Positions 34,211 through 48,435 of a stretch of 64,000 nucleotides of DNA are shown here, one piece after another. Source of the stretch: Lutraria lutraria (lineage: Eukaryota > Mollusca > Bivalvia > Venerida > Mactridae); NCBI GenBank assembly GCA_964023205.1, contig OZ026840.1, positions 27,160,064 through 27,224,063 on the forward strand. The letters run 5' to 3'. Below the pieces are notes generated by a model, which was not told where the DNA came from, made no database searches, and worked only from the letters and a program-made list of their open reading frames with translations. The number at the start of each line of letters is the position of its first letter. The first letter of the stretch is position 1. Both the position numbers and the translations under genes were made by a program.

Positions 34211-37200
34211 TTCGAAACTAACACACTAGATTATTAATTATGAATATTAATTAACTGACTTGAACGGGACGTCAAGTAAACAACCCGTGCGCAATTGTTT
34301 GTTTACTTGTTATGATTTCATACAGAAATAGTCAGATATAAGTAAGATTTATGAATATTTCAACGGAATATAATAAAGTAAACAAACAAGCGTGTATATC
34401 ATTTGTGTAAGAAAGGCTAAATTCATATAACGACCCCACGTGTATTTCATTTGTCAGTGATTATTAATCATGAATATCTATTGACTGACTTGAACGGAAC
34501 GTCAAGTAAACAACCCGTGCGCAATTGTTTTTTTGTATCATATGATTTTATACAAAAATGATCAGATATATTCATATTTCAACGGAATATAATAAAGTAA
34601 ACAAACAAGCGTGTATATCATTCGTGTAAGAATGTCTAAATTCTTTTAACGACACCGCGAGTATTTCATCTATTTATTGTTATTAATTATGAATATTAAT
34701 TAACTTATTTCAACGTAACTTCAAGCAAACAACCCGTGCGCAATTGATTTTTATTTTGAATCTTATGGTTTTATAAAGATGACTTTGTATATAAATATTT
34801 CAACGGGACATAATAAAATAAACAAACCAGCGTGTATTTCAATTGTGTAAGATTCGCTAAATTTGTATAAAACTCCCGCGTGTATTTCATTTGTCTTTGA
34901 GTATAAATCATGAATATTAATTAACTCACTTAAACGGAACTTCAAGCAAACAATATCCCGTGCGCAATTCTTTTTTATTCACATGATTTGATACAAAAAT
35001 GTCCAGATATATTAATATTTTCAACGGAATATAATAAAATTAACAAACCAGCGTGTATTTCAATTTTATGATAAAATGAGAATATCTTGTAAACAACTTA
35101 AGCCCCACGTATATTTTATTCAAAGAATATAGCATTTAATTGTTTTCTAATTTTGAAGTAAACGTTTTTCGTGAATAGACTATATGTATCGTACGATATT
35201 TGTATCCATTTTTTACATGATTTTGGTAGAAAAATTCCTATATATATATCGGAATGAAGATATAAACGTAATACTATGTTAGTGAATATCACCGTGAATC
35301 TGTGTGAATTCCATTATGTGTATTGGTTGTATGAACAAAATATCAAAATGTTCAAAATATAAGATGAAAATGTGTTGTAATCATTTTGCGGTTCTTATGT
35401 ACCTGTTCCTTAAACAGTATATTGACCAAATGCGCTAATTAATGAGTTTATGAGTTATCAAATGGTGATATTTTTATTCAACGAAAAATATTAGTCTATG
35501 TATTTAAATGAGTATTGTGCATGTAGCGAAAAATGAAACTGAACAAGCACACGGCCAAGGTATCAATGTGTTGGGTTTCATGTATTCATTTTCATACGAA
35601 ATGAGAATATGAGAATAATGCGTAAACAACGTATGCGCTACGTTTGTTTTAGGCAAATTATTAACTTATTAGACGCAAATGATATAATAAATGCAAGTCG
35701 CGCGTCGCGTGTATTTATTGTACATGAAATATAGTGAAATGCATTTTCAATTTTGGAATAAACTTATAATCTTCCTTAATAGTTAATGTATCCACCGAAG
35801 TGTGTATTGGTTTGTTTACATGCATTGGTTGAAAAGAATCTGCATAATTGTAAATATTTAAGAATAAATGAATTGCATTATTATTGTTGGTGTCTTGACG
35901 TATTTCACGGACAAAAGCATTACGTGCGTTTTAAGAAAATTATGAATTCGTAAGATTCAAGTGATTATTATGCATGTAGCGAATAATTAAATTGACTTAG
36001 CACACGGCCAAAAGTATGTATTGAACGACATGTGTAGCTGCTTATTTACACGCTTTGTTCGAAATTAATACGCTTACGTATTAATTATGAATATTAATTA
36101 AATGACTTGAACGGAACGTCAAGTGAACAACCCGTGCGCAATTGTTTTTTAGTCATATGATTTTATACAAAAATAGTCAGATATATTCATATTTCAACGG
36201 AATATAATAAAGTAAACAAACAAGCATGTATATCATTTGTGTAAGAAAGGCTAAATTCTTTTAACGATCCCGTCAAAATTTCATTTGTCTTTCGTTATTT
36301 ATTATGAATATTAATAAACTTATTTTAACGGAACTTCAAGTAAATAACCCGTGCGCACATGATTTTTATTTGATTAATATAATTTAATTCCAAAATGACC
36401 AGATTTATAAATATTTCAACGGAACATAATAAAGTGAAGAAACCAGCGTATAATTTAATTCTGTTGTATTGGCTAAATTCATATAATGACACCGCGTGCA
36501 TTTCATTTCTCATTGATTATTAATTATGAATATCAATTGACTGACTTGAACGGAACGTCAAGTAAACAATCCGTGCGCAATTGTTTATTTATTCATATGA
36601 ATGTTATACAAAAATGGTCAGATATAGGAATATAATAAAATAAACATACAAGCGTGTATATCATTCTTGTAAGAATGTCTAAATTCTTTCAACGATCCCG
36701 CGAGTATTTCGTTCATTTTTTGTTATTAATTATGAATATTAATGATCTGATTGCAACGTATCTTCAAGCTAACAACCCGTGCGCAATTTATTTTTATTTA
36801 AATCTTGTTGTTTTATAAAAATGACCTTGTATATTAATATTTGAACGGGACATAAATAAATAAACAAACCAGCGTGTATTTCAATTGTGTAAGATTGGCT
36901 AAATTCGTATAACGATCCCGCGTGTATTTCATTTATCTTTGAGTATTAATTATGAATATTAATTTACTGACTTGAACGGAATTACAAGCAAACAACCCGT
37001 GCGCATTTTTTTATTCACATGATTTGATCCAAAAATGGCCAGATATATTAATATTTTCAAAGGATAATAATAAAGTTAACAACCCAGCGTGTATTTCATT
37101 ATATTATATAATGAGAATATCTTGTAAACAACTAGCGCCTCGCACATTTATAGCATTTAAAATTATTCTAATTTTGAAGTAACCGTTGTAATTAAATAGA

Positions 37201-39950
37201 CTATATATCGAATATTTGTTTACATGATTTGGTTGAACAATTCATATATATATATCTCGGAATGAAGATATTAACGTAATACTATGTTAGTGAATATCAC
37301 CGTGAATCTGTGTGTATTCCATCATGTGTATTGGTTGTATGAACAAAATATCAAAATGTTCAATATATAAGATGGAAATGTGTGGTACTCATTTTGCGGT
37401 TTATATGTACATGTTCCTTAGACAGTATATTGACCAAATGCGTTAATTGATGAGTTTATGAGTTATCAAAGTGTGATATTTGTATTTAACGCAAAATATT
37501 TAAATAAATATACTTAAATGAGTATTATGTATGTAGCGAATGATGAAACTGACCAAACACACGGCCAAGGTATCAATGTGTTGGGTTTCATGTATTCATT
37601 TTCATACGAAATGAGAATAATGCGTAAACAACGTATGCGCTACGTTTGTTTTAGGCAAATTATTAACTTATTAGACGCAAATGATATCATTCATGTAAGA
37701 AATAGTAAATGCAAGTCGCGCGTCGCGTGTTTTATTGTACACAAAATATAGTGAAATGCATTCTTAATTTTGGAATAAACTTATAATCTTCCTCAATAGT
37801 CAATGTATCCACCGAAGTGTGTATTGGTTTGTTTACATGCATTGGTTAAAAATAATCTTTAAGAATAAATGAATTGCATTATTATTGTGGGTGTCTTGAC
37901 GTAATTCACGGACAAATGCATTATGTGCATTTTACGAAAATTAAGAATTTATAAAATTCAAGTGATTATTAATGCATGTATCTAATAATGAAATTGACTA
38001 AGCATACGGTCATAGTATTATTGAACGACATGTGCAGCTGGCTAGCTGCTTACTTACACGCTTTGTTCGACACTAGATTATTAATTATGAATATTAATTA
38101 ACTGACTTGAACGGAACGTCAAGTAAACAACCCGTTGTTTTTTTTACTTCTTATGATTTCATACAGAAATAGTCAGATATAAGTAAGATATATTAATATT
38201 TCAACGGAATATAATGAAGTAAACAAACAAGCGTGTTTATCATTTATGTAAGAAAGGCTAAATTCATGTAACCATCCGCGTGTATTTCATTTGTCTTTGA
38301 TGATAAATTATGAATATTAATTAACTGATATCAACTGAACTTCTAGTAAATAATCCGTGCGCACATGATTTTCATTTGATTAATATAATTTAATTCCAAA
38401 ATGACCAGATTTATAAATATTTCAACGGAACATAATAAAGTGAAGAAACCAGCGTATAATTTAATTCTGTTGTATTGGCTAAATTCATATAACGACACCG
38501 CGTGTATTTCATTTCTCATTGAACATTATGAATATCAATTGACTTGAACGGAACGTCAAGTAAACAACCCGTGCGCAATTGTTTTTTGTTACATATGATT
38601 TTATATAAAAATGGTCAGATATATTCATATTTCAACGGAATATAATAAAGTAAACAAACAAGCGTGTATATCATTCGTGTAAGAATGTCTAAATTATTTT
38701 AACGATCCCGCGAGTATTTCATTCATTTTTTGTTATTAATTATAAATATTGATTAACATATTTCAGCGGAACTTCAAGCTCACAACCCGTGCGCAATTAA
38801 TTTTTATTTAAATCTTGTGGTTTTATAAAAATGACCTTGTATATTAATATTTCAACGGGACATACTAAAATAAACAAAACAGCGTGTATTTCAATTGTGT
38901 AAGATTGGCTAAATTCGTATAACGATCCCGGGTGTATTTCATTTATCTTTGAGTATTAATTATGAATATTAATTAAGGGACTTGAACAGAATTACAAGCA
39001 AACAATCCGTGCGCATTTTTTTATTCACATTATTTGATCCCAAAAATGGCCAGATATATTAATATTTTCAAAGGAAAATAATAAAGTTAACAACCCAGCG
39101 TGTATTTCATTATATTATATAATGAGAATATCTTGTAAACAACTAGCGCCTCGCACATTTATAGCATTTAAAATTATTCTAATTTTGAAGTAACCGTTGT
39201 AATTAAATAGACTATATATCGAATATTTGTTTACATGATTTGGTTGAACAATTCATATATATATATCTTGGAATGAAGATATTAACGTAATACTAATAAA
39301 TAACGTTATCAAAGTGTGATTTCAACGCAAAATGTTAATCTAATAGTATATACTTAAATGAGTATTATGCATGTAGCGAAAAATGAAACTGACCAAACAC
39401 ACGGCCAAAGTATTAATGTGTTGGGTTTCATGTATTCATTTTCATACGAAATGAGAATAATGCGTAAACAACGTACGCGCTACGTTTGTTTTAGGCAAAT
39501 TATTAACTTATTAGACGCAAATGATATCATTCATGTAAGAAATAATAAATGTAAGTCGCGCGTCGCGTGTATTTATTGTACACAAAATATAGTGAAATGC
39601 ATTCTTAATTTTGGAATAAACTTATAATCTTCCTCAATAGTCAATGTATCCACCGAAGTGTGTATTGGTTTGTTTACATGCATTGGTTGAAAAGAATCTG
39701 CACAATTGTAAATATTTAAGAATAAATGAATTGCATTATAATTGTGGGTGTCTTGACGTTTTTCACGGACAATAGCATTACGTGCGTTTTACAAAAAAAT
39801 TGAATTTGTAAGATTCAAGTGATTATTATGCATGTAGCGAATGATGAAATTGACTTAGCATACGGCCAAAGTATGTATTTATCGACATACAGTGTAGCTG
39901 CTTATTTACCCGCTTTGTTCGAAACTAACACGCCAAATTGTATAATTATA
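34210..39950. repeat. Higher-order satellite, ~2.02-kb period with ~220-bp monomers
   Basis: Monomers are marked by AATTATGAATATTAATTAAC, GAACGGAACGTCAAGTAAACA, CCCGTGCGCAATTG, TTTCAACGGAATATAATAAA and CGCGTGTATTTCATTTGTC. Starts near 34234, 34468, 34683, 34905; 36082, 36297, 36520, 36725, 36946; and 38083, 38307, 38524, 38735, 38957 give 205-234 bp spacing. Between these groups lie ~1-kb linker blocks, each with GAGAATATCTTGTAAACAACT (35078, 37113, 39124; spacing 2035 and 2011). The similar short frames at 37518-37751 and 39358-39627 are carried by the linker and are probably not genes. Confidence 0.85.
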
Positions 39951-42900
39951 TAGAAGAACAAAATGAATTTATGTCACGGAGAAATGACCAAATTTATAAG
40001 GTCAAACATAACAAGTTAATGGAGCGGACACTGTGTATTGAATAATGTGCATTTGTTTTATCGAAAAAAAAACACTACCAAAATGGTCAATATCTATGAC
40101 AAAACTGACGAGAATCCAAGGTCCTTAGAATAATTTGTAAACAACAAGCGCGCTTTGAACTTCCCATACTTTTAAGGTGTCTTTTACTGATTATCTAGAC
40201 ATTTTAATTGTTGGAATTAACCAATATTAGATATAAATCGTGCGCTATAGTATATTTGAATTGATTCCCTTCCATAAATGTTAGAACAATATGAATTCAA
40301 AATTGCGTGTTTGTTGACATATTTCACGGATAAATTGTATTTAGTTGTTGTGTTAGACCTAAATTTGGAATATAATAAAGGTAACAAACTAGCGTGTATT
40401 TCAATTTTGTAAGATTGTCTTTTACAGATTCCGCGTGTATTTCAATTGTCTTTGATTATCAATTATTAATACTAAAAAAACTTATTTCAACGTAACTTCT
40501 AGACGTAAACAACCCGTGTGCAAATGATTATTATTTGAATCTTATGGTTTTATAAAAAGTGACCTGGTATATTTCAACGGAAAGTCAAACCTGCAGCGTG
40601 TATTTCAATTATGTAACGGTCCCGCGTGTATTTCATTTGTCTGTGATATTAATTATTATTATCAAAATGACCAGATGTATTGACAATTCAACGGTACAGA
40701 ATAAAATGAACAAACCAGCATGTGTTTCAATTATTGAAGATTTGCTGAATTCATATAACGATTCCGCGTGTATTTTATTTGTCTTTGGTGATTAATTATG
40801 AATATAAATTAACTGATTTGAACGAAACATCAAGGAAAGAACCCGTGCATATTTAATTAATTGATAATTTAATAATAATTTATATATTAGCATATTTATA
40901 TTTCAACGGAAGATAATATTATAGTAAACAATAAATCAGCGTGTATTTCAATTGAGTGTGTAAGATTGGCATTATTGATATATGGACCCCGCGTGTATTT
41001 CATTTGTCTTGTATTAATTATGAATATTAATTAACTGACTTGAACGGTGCGTCAAGTAAACAACCCCTGCGTTGTTGGTTTTCATTTGATTCATATCAGT
41101 TCATACAAAATTGACCATATATATATATTAATATTTGGACTGAACTAAAAATAAACAAACTAGCATGTATCTCAATTATGTGTATTGGTTGCTAAAAATT
41201 TCTGGTCAATTTCTAACATTAAATAATAATACACATGAACAGAACAGATAAAAAAACAGAACGTGTTGGCGTACTTCGGGAATAAATTATCTTTTATCTT
41301 TAAATACAAAATTTGATTTCCTACAGATCGAAATAAAATGAACGTACTATATACAACGTATGTTAATAAATATGATAAAGTTAAGTCGCACGACTCGTGT
41401 ATTTTTTGTTCGTACGATGTTTCATAGAAATTAATTCCAATTTTGTGTATCTCATCGATGTTAACCTGCACAATTAGAAATATTTAAGATCAAAGTATTC
41501 ACTGGCAATTATTTCTTATTTAGCTTCATAATATACAATGCCAAAGTCGCATATACATGTATATCCAAATGAAGAAATTATCGTCAAACAAAGTTTTGAA
41601 TATCTCGGAATCCCTGTGTATTAATTTATGTGTATTGGTTACCTGAATAAAATATCAAACTGGATATATAATTAAGATGAGTGTTATTTATTTGCGGTTC
41701 GTATGTACAATGTACTTATTCCACAGACAGAATTATGACTAAACGCCCTAATTAATGAGATTATGAAATGAGAATAGTGTGTACACAAAGCGCGTTACGC
41801 ATACTTTACTTTGAATCATTGATTTATTAGATTCAAATGGTAATATACATTTAGCAAAGAATAAATTCAAGTCGTGCGGTTCATGCACAAGATTTCAATG
41901 AATTTCATCCTAAACTTTGTAATAAACGTTGTTCACCAATAGAGTATTTACCGAGCGACATGTGTATTTGTTTGATTACATGCCTGATTGAAACACACAC
42001 ATGACAAATTGTTAATATCTAAGAATTATATGAATTTACGTCGCAGGATTGTTGTCGTATTACACGAATGACTTTTTTAAATACAAAATTCGATTTCTTA
42101 CAAATTGAAATCAAGAAATTAAGGCATGTATAAGAATGGATTGTTTACAAAACACATGTGTGGAAATTTAGTATTTTCAAAATGCCTAACTGGTCAATAA
42201 CCAAGATGTGTTTTCAAAATGATTTCTAACAAAAAATACCGTATTTATCAATTTGATTACAGAGAATGTAATGTTATAAATGCGCGTGGACATTCCATAT
42301 CAATTGGTATAATGCATGTGTTCAAGTCTTGGTTTTCGTTTACTTATTATTTAGACATCTTAAATGATGAAATCAACGTAGATATGATGTACATCTTCCG
42401 AAATATTTTAATTGAACTGATTCGCATGCATGAACGTTTAAAATATCTAAGAACAAACCAGTTACAGTTAATCTGTAAGTATTTAACATTGTGTATTGGT
42501 TTTCATGAAAAACTATCATGACAGTCAATATCTATGACAAAAATGCTATGTATCCAAGACACGGATCATTATGTACTTTTTTTCGTAGTCCAAATTTTAT
42601 ACTTAATGATGTAATCAACAAGCCGTTACTCATATTTTAGAATTTTCAATTGTTATACACCGTGAACAATAATTTATTTGAAAAAAATCGGGCTGCAGAA
42701 AGTTTTATAACTGTGTTGAAACCATGTTGGTAAAACAAATAATGAGTTTATATGATAAGAATACATAGTAAACAACAAGCGCGCTACGCATGTTTTATGC
42801 GAAATGTATAGCATTGAAAATCATCTCAATTTTGAAATGAACGGTGTTCATCAATAGACTGTGTATCGAACAAGATGAGTATATCTTTGCTTTACACGCG

Positions 42901-43399
42901 GAATGGTAAATATCTAAGAATTAATGTCGCAATATTGTTGGCGTATTTCTTAGACAACGTATTTTACTTTTCTAATATAGATTTGAAAATATGAATGTGA
43001 ACAAAACAATGACCTGATATGATGAGAATACTTTTGTAAATTTTGTGTTTTGAAATAAATGTACAGAAATAGCATACGATCAAATTATAATTGTCCGGTC
43101 TCGAGTTTTTATCTTTGGAACGAAATGAGAATAGCTTGTAAACAACAAGCGCGTAACGTTTACTTTACGCAAATTAACAAATTATTATATTCTAATGAGA
43201 CTATCCATGTTACTAGCGAATGATGCAAGTCGCGCGGTTCGTGTATTTAACATACACACAAGATTTCAACGATAGATAGAAACTTCACCAATAGTTTCGA
43301 GCGACATGTGTACTGAATGTATGTTTACATGCTTATGTTTAAAATGATAAAAATACCATATTTATCAGTATGATTATAAAGAATGTAATGTCATAAAAT
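39950..43399. repeat. Diverged right edge of the higher-order satellite
   Basis: Decayed monomers (40400-41170, e.g. TTAATTATGAATATTAATTAAC at 41016) followed by shuffled linker-type phrases (GTAAACAACAAGCGCGCTACGCAT, TGTGTATTGGTT, AAGTCGCGCGGTTCGTG) with no regular period. The frames at 41172-41471 and 42219-42521 have no recognisable domain. Confidence 0.55.
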
Positions 43400-43597
43400 C
43401 ACAGACACTTGATGCGAGGTGCTCTAAAAATTGTATATTTGGCAATCCCAACACATAAACTTATCACATCTATCAATAAAACCTAAAATAAACCGTTTAA
43501 AAAGGATTCGTTTTCAACGTCTACAATTAAATATACAACATCTACAAAAATACAATTATTTTGTTTTTTTTGGAGATCCTAACCCCAAGTGTCTGTG
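43400..43597. mobile_element. 198-bp MITE with 8-bp TSD
   Basis: TIRs of 12 bp, CACAGACACTTG at the left and CAAGTGTCTGTG at the right (43400-43411, 43586-43597). CATAAAAT is duplicated exactly at 43392-43399 and 43598-43605. An 8-bp duplication fits hAT or P-type superfamilies. It is inserted in the satellite edge and is non-coding. Confidence 0.8.
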
Positions 43598-43605
43598 CAT
43601 AAAAT

Positions 43606-45350
43606 AACAATGCAAATTGTAAATATTTCTGAACAAAATGAATGGCATTCATTTCGCCCGTTTGTTGTCTTAGTTCTTGGGCAAATTTATAATTTCTTTT
43701 TAAATACAAATTTCGATTTATTAATGATCGAACTGAAGAAATTAACGACTTACACAAACAGTAAATACCGCGGACTCTATGTGTATTAAATTATTTGTAA
43801 TGTCTTATTTACATGTTGCAGTTCCCGTTCGCAAATTTCATAATATGTACACGGCTATTTTTGTTCAATTATGAGCTAAATGCCTTTGGTTTTTTAAAAT
43901 TGTTTGGAGTAGATAATGGGTTTCCCCAGTAGTAAACATTTTGTGCGATATGTGTATTCTAAATGTGGTTTTCATATTACATTAAAAATTGACGATATTC
44001 TTATAAAAAAAAACCAAATGTATGTGTAAACAAAAACTTGTTTGAAAAAGTGCTTTTTATGCGAATTGGATTTTAATAATGTAAGTTAACGATATAATTA
44101 GGAAGGTTAATAGCTGTATGTAAATGTCGGCTTTTACATAGTTACACGATTTCAATATAGATATTGAATAAACACTGTTCATCAATTGCAAATATATGAC
44201 GTATTATATTTATCAATTTGTTCAGACGGTTTGATTGAAAAACAACCTTCAGAAGCGTAAATATCGGAGACAAAAATGAATATTTTATGTCACACGGTTT
44301 CTTTACTTATTTCTTGTATAACATTTTAGTTCAAAACATACAAAAACTGTGACAAATATCAGAAACCGACCCGGATTACCTTTGGAATGTATTCCATTTA
44401 AATCGAAATGAGGGTACATTTAGTATATATTGTTCTAACGACATATATTGTCAATATCTAATACTTAAATTCCTCTGTTTTTTTTTAAATTTTGGAATGT
44501 AGAATTTTGGTCAAAATCATTAAGTCAAGTTTATTAGCTATCTTTATTTACATGATATTATACATACCACGAAACACCAAACATTTGGTAGTTTATTTCT
44601 AATAATTTGTTAAAATTAATTGTTTAATATAAGATTTACCTGGAACTAGAACATTCCAACGATCTTAATTTTATTGTATGCGTTTGATTAAATAAATCGA
44701 CATCAGTTGACACTATCATTGAGCCTAAGAAATTAACCTGTTGCAGGTCTTAAGTTCTTTTAAGGTACTCACACTTTTAAGATTTTGTCAGCATCTTTAT
44801 CACTTTTTTGTCAAAAGGTAACGTTTTGTTTTATTTCAGTGACATTATTTGATTCCAAACATTCTTTTGTATGGCTTTATTCTGTTGAAATAGATTGGAA
44901 ACTATGTAACTTCATTCCGTTCAAATTGTTAAGAAACAAAGTTTACCCTCACACATTTCTTTATTCCGGGAACGTGATTTATAATGTTCATTAACACCCT
45001 AGTTAACTAATTCATTTTATTGTTACAGTACTGAATTTAAAACAAACCGACGCGCATGTTTGCCTATTTCTAGAAAATGGTTTGGTTCCTAACCGTCCTA
45101 CTAAGTTAATGAAAACTATGAAAATTGAAATTTTAAAATATTAAATTCAAATTTTAAAAAAATCAAAGAAACATAATTTCTTCCTAATCCTTAAAAAATA
45201 GTGCACGTGAAGTTAAATTATGTGAGGGGGACCTATCATTGTGAAAGTATTAAATGCAGTGATCAAGAAACTCCACTTACTTCATAAAATTAATCCTAAA
45301 AATCCAATATATATATTCCAAATTCCTATTTCTTAACCACAAATATATAA
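43606..45350. other. No gene seen
   Basis: AT-rich sequence with fading satellite phrases up to about 44300. No coding content. Confidence 0.35.
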
Positions 45351-45520
45351 CACATTTAGCACAAACACTAAGCACATTTAACTATGCACAAACACTTTGC
45401 ACATTTCATTAAGCACAAACACTATGAACATTTCATTAAGCACAATTACTATGCACATTTCATTAAGCATAAATACGGTGCACATTTCACTAATTACAAA
45501 CATTTAACATTATGCACACT
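45351..45520. repeat. 27-bp minisatellite
   Basis: About six decayed copies of CACTATGCACATTTCATTAAG plus CACAAA. It gives a repeated nine-residue pattern (AHFIKHKHY-type) in the frame starting at 45384, which is repeat-borne. Confidence 0.7.
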
Positions 45521-45539
45521 AATAAACACATTTTCTAAA

Positions 45540-46650
45540 ACAGCACGTTCCACTAGAAAATGCATGGAAACACATAAGAGCACAAAGCCTCAATTCATCT
45601 TAGATATCATGGTGTGCAGCTTAAATTGTCCTGAAATTCAATGGTAAATCGGCTATTAATGGAATGATGTACAAATCAAATGTAATTAAGTACACATCAT
45701 AAATAATTTAGTTCTTGTATTTAAGTACAAATCACATGTCATTAAGTTCTAACAAGAACGTACCTAATATGAGTAATTAAGACGAATAAGTATCTTTGAG
45801 AAAATAATGGTAAGTAATAGTAACTTATTATCGAACACATGTACACATCATTTATACTGGTAGTTAGGTACACACATAAGAACTTGTAATTACGTTAATA
45901 CAAGTTAGGAATAGAATACTTGGTAAATATTTATTGGTAAACTTATACATGTAGGTAAGTTTCAATCAGCTGTGAATAGCATAGTAAGCGTGTTTACATA
46001 ATTAATATGATGTATGATGTAAAGAGATAAAAGTATACTTATCCAGTTATTCCAACTGCAAGTCTGTTAAATGTTTGCATTTAGCAGATGAAACAGTAAG
46101 CACGATCACTAATCCAAAACAACAAACAGTTTCCATTCGAAAATGCATGGAAACATACAATTTATCTGAGATGTAATTGTGCGTTGCAATGCCCTGAAAT
46201 TCAATGGTGAATTAATTATTCAAAATAAATTAAGTACTACAAATTAAGTACAAGTCACAAATAATCTAGTACTGACATTTAAGTACAAATCACAAATAGT
46301 TAAGTACTGACAGATATATAAATAAAGTATAAAGTTTTAATTTTGGGTCAGTGTAGTACGGATAATAAGAACTGAAAGTGTACAAGACATAAGTACATGT
46401 TCTTATGCAATTGCAGTTAAGACAAATAAGTAACTTTCAGTTATCAATGGTAAGTCATAATTAACTAATTATCAACAATATGTATACATTAGTAACAGAG
46501 CAATTGGTAAATATATACATGTGTTTTGGTACATGTATATATAAGAAGGTTTCAATCATTTATATATATAACGTAGTAAGTGAGTCTATATATGTACATA
46601 TATGGTATATACAAACAAGTCATAATTAGTAAATCAACACAGACACAAGT
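45540..46650. repeat. ~583-bp direct duplication, diverged
   Basis: GAAAATGCATGGAAACA occurs at 45556 and 46139, and CCTGAAATTCAATGGT at 45630 and 46192. Both copies continue into AAGTACAAATCACA-type short repeats and GGTAAGT(A/C)ATA phrases. No ends like those of a transposon were seen. Confidence 0.5.
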
Positions 46651-48430
46651 TCTAGTTTGTTTATACCTGACGATTTTTTTCTCTTCAAAATAGTCGTCAT
46701 ACAGACGTTCGCAGGCGGTTCGCTAGGACAAGTAGCATTTATTATTACCACAGAATCCTGATTATTTGACATCATCATATTCGAAAATTTCGTCGCATAA
46801 TCCGAAAAGAACTTTCAATACCGGTATTGTCCCTATACAATAATTCAAACTAACAACCATTATCCGAAATGTATTACCCGAGTGCTACGACTTATTCGAG
46901 GTTACGAGCAAGTTCCTAAATCATTCGAACTCGTAATTACACATGTACACCTATAATCCGAAATCTACACTTCAATCAGTGCCTTAGATCAACCTGAGTT
47001 GCCTATTGAAAGTAATCATTGTGTCAAAAAGGTGCGAATCTAATTAAAGTTCGGCTTGATCAATAATTTGTACTAATGATATCATGATTTTACTTTTATG
47101 CGCAATAAACAGTAAAAGTGTTCACATTAGTTCTCCGGGTTTGAACCAAAATGTTACGAAAATTATCGAAACATCCAAAGCACAAGACCAACATAAATAT
47201 CCTGCACGTGAGTTAGTAATCATACCATTACGGAAAACTATGGAAAGCCGTAGCTGCCTGAACATTAGGAGAACCGTTTTTGTGCTGTGAATATAAAATT
47301 ATCATTATTGACATGCAATCTTAATATTTCCTGTTCATTTTTCACCATACAATGACTATTTATCATTATACGCTAATAATATGTTACATTGTATTATATA
47401 ATGCCACCAATTTAATCTATGATGTACTAGTGCTTGTTGATTATATAAAGTTACTATGGGTCGTTCGGTCGGTCCGTCCGTAACCAAACCTTGGACGGGC
47501 AATAACAAGAAAACTATTTACTACTGTGTCATTATACAATGTATGCTGAAGACTTGTATGCTGCTTGTCTGTCAATATGCGTTGGTTATTTATTTCTCTT
47601 GAATCACCATTTTATGGTGTGCAAATTTTGATACACGATTGTCTAATTCGATTTAGACTGTTTTCGTTGATTGTTCAAGTGTACTATAATTCAACTTGAA
47701 CAATCCTATGGAACAGTATTAGTACAAAAATTGTATTGTGCCTTCTGACATGCCGTCTTGCTTTTTACGTGCATATTTTTACATCCAACGTTGCATATTA
47801 CATTGTTACATTTTCATTCATGCATTAGGACAGAAATTACATTATGGGGTCTTGCTTTGTTTCTTGTTTATATTCACACCCAACGTAGTTACATTTCACA
47901 TTCATGCATTTGTTATTTTATCTTTCGTTATTACGTTCATATTTTAACATCCTTCTTCTGAAATTGTTAATTGTGTGTTTTGTCGTCGAAAGTTTTGCTA
48001 TTGTTTTGGGGGGTTTCATTGTGTTATGTTGGTAAGTATCGCCTTAAAATATTTTCGTCAGAAAAAAATCTGTCATTTCGTTTCAAGGGGAACAACTCTG
48101 AAGTAACCCGGGTACGGAAATTAACGAAGTTAACATCGTTTATGAGTACTCGCTATTCGACAACCGGTTATTTTACAACAACTTCAATTCATTGAATGTG
48201 TATGTTCATTTTTTACATTAGTACAAAATAATGTTTTAAATACTTATTAACGCAAAACCATAGGAGCTCGAAGTCAGGAATTGTTTTTTTTCGGCAATTT
48301 TGCCCTTTTCACATGTAATATTACCCAAACTTTAATAACTCGGTCGTATTTTGTCCAAATATTGACTTTTGTAAATTACTTGAAAACGGGTTGGGTAATC
48401 TGAAAAAAGAGAAGGTGTGACATACGCCAT
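46651..48430. other. No gene seen
   Basis: ATCCGAAA phrases recur at 46780-46970. The short frames at 47084-48195 have no recognised domain. GGTCGGTCCGTCCGTAACC near 47470 resembles a fragment of a dispersed bivalve repeat. Confidence 0.3.
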
Positions 48431-48435
48431 GTTAT

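Noticed and set aside
37518..39627. Paired 77- and 89-codon frames (SFSYEMRIMRKQR-type) as a duplicated gene
   Set aside because: Both lie at the same place in satellite linker blocks, and the third block at 35510 has the frame broken.
27180..43399. CRISPR-like array
   Set aside because: Repeats are hundreds of bases long, diverged and AT-rich with no regular spacer/repeat alternation. The context is eukaryotic.
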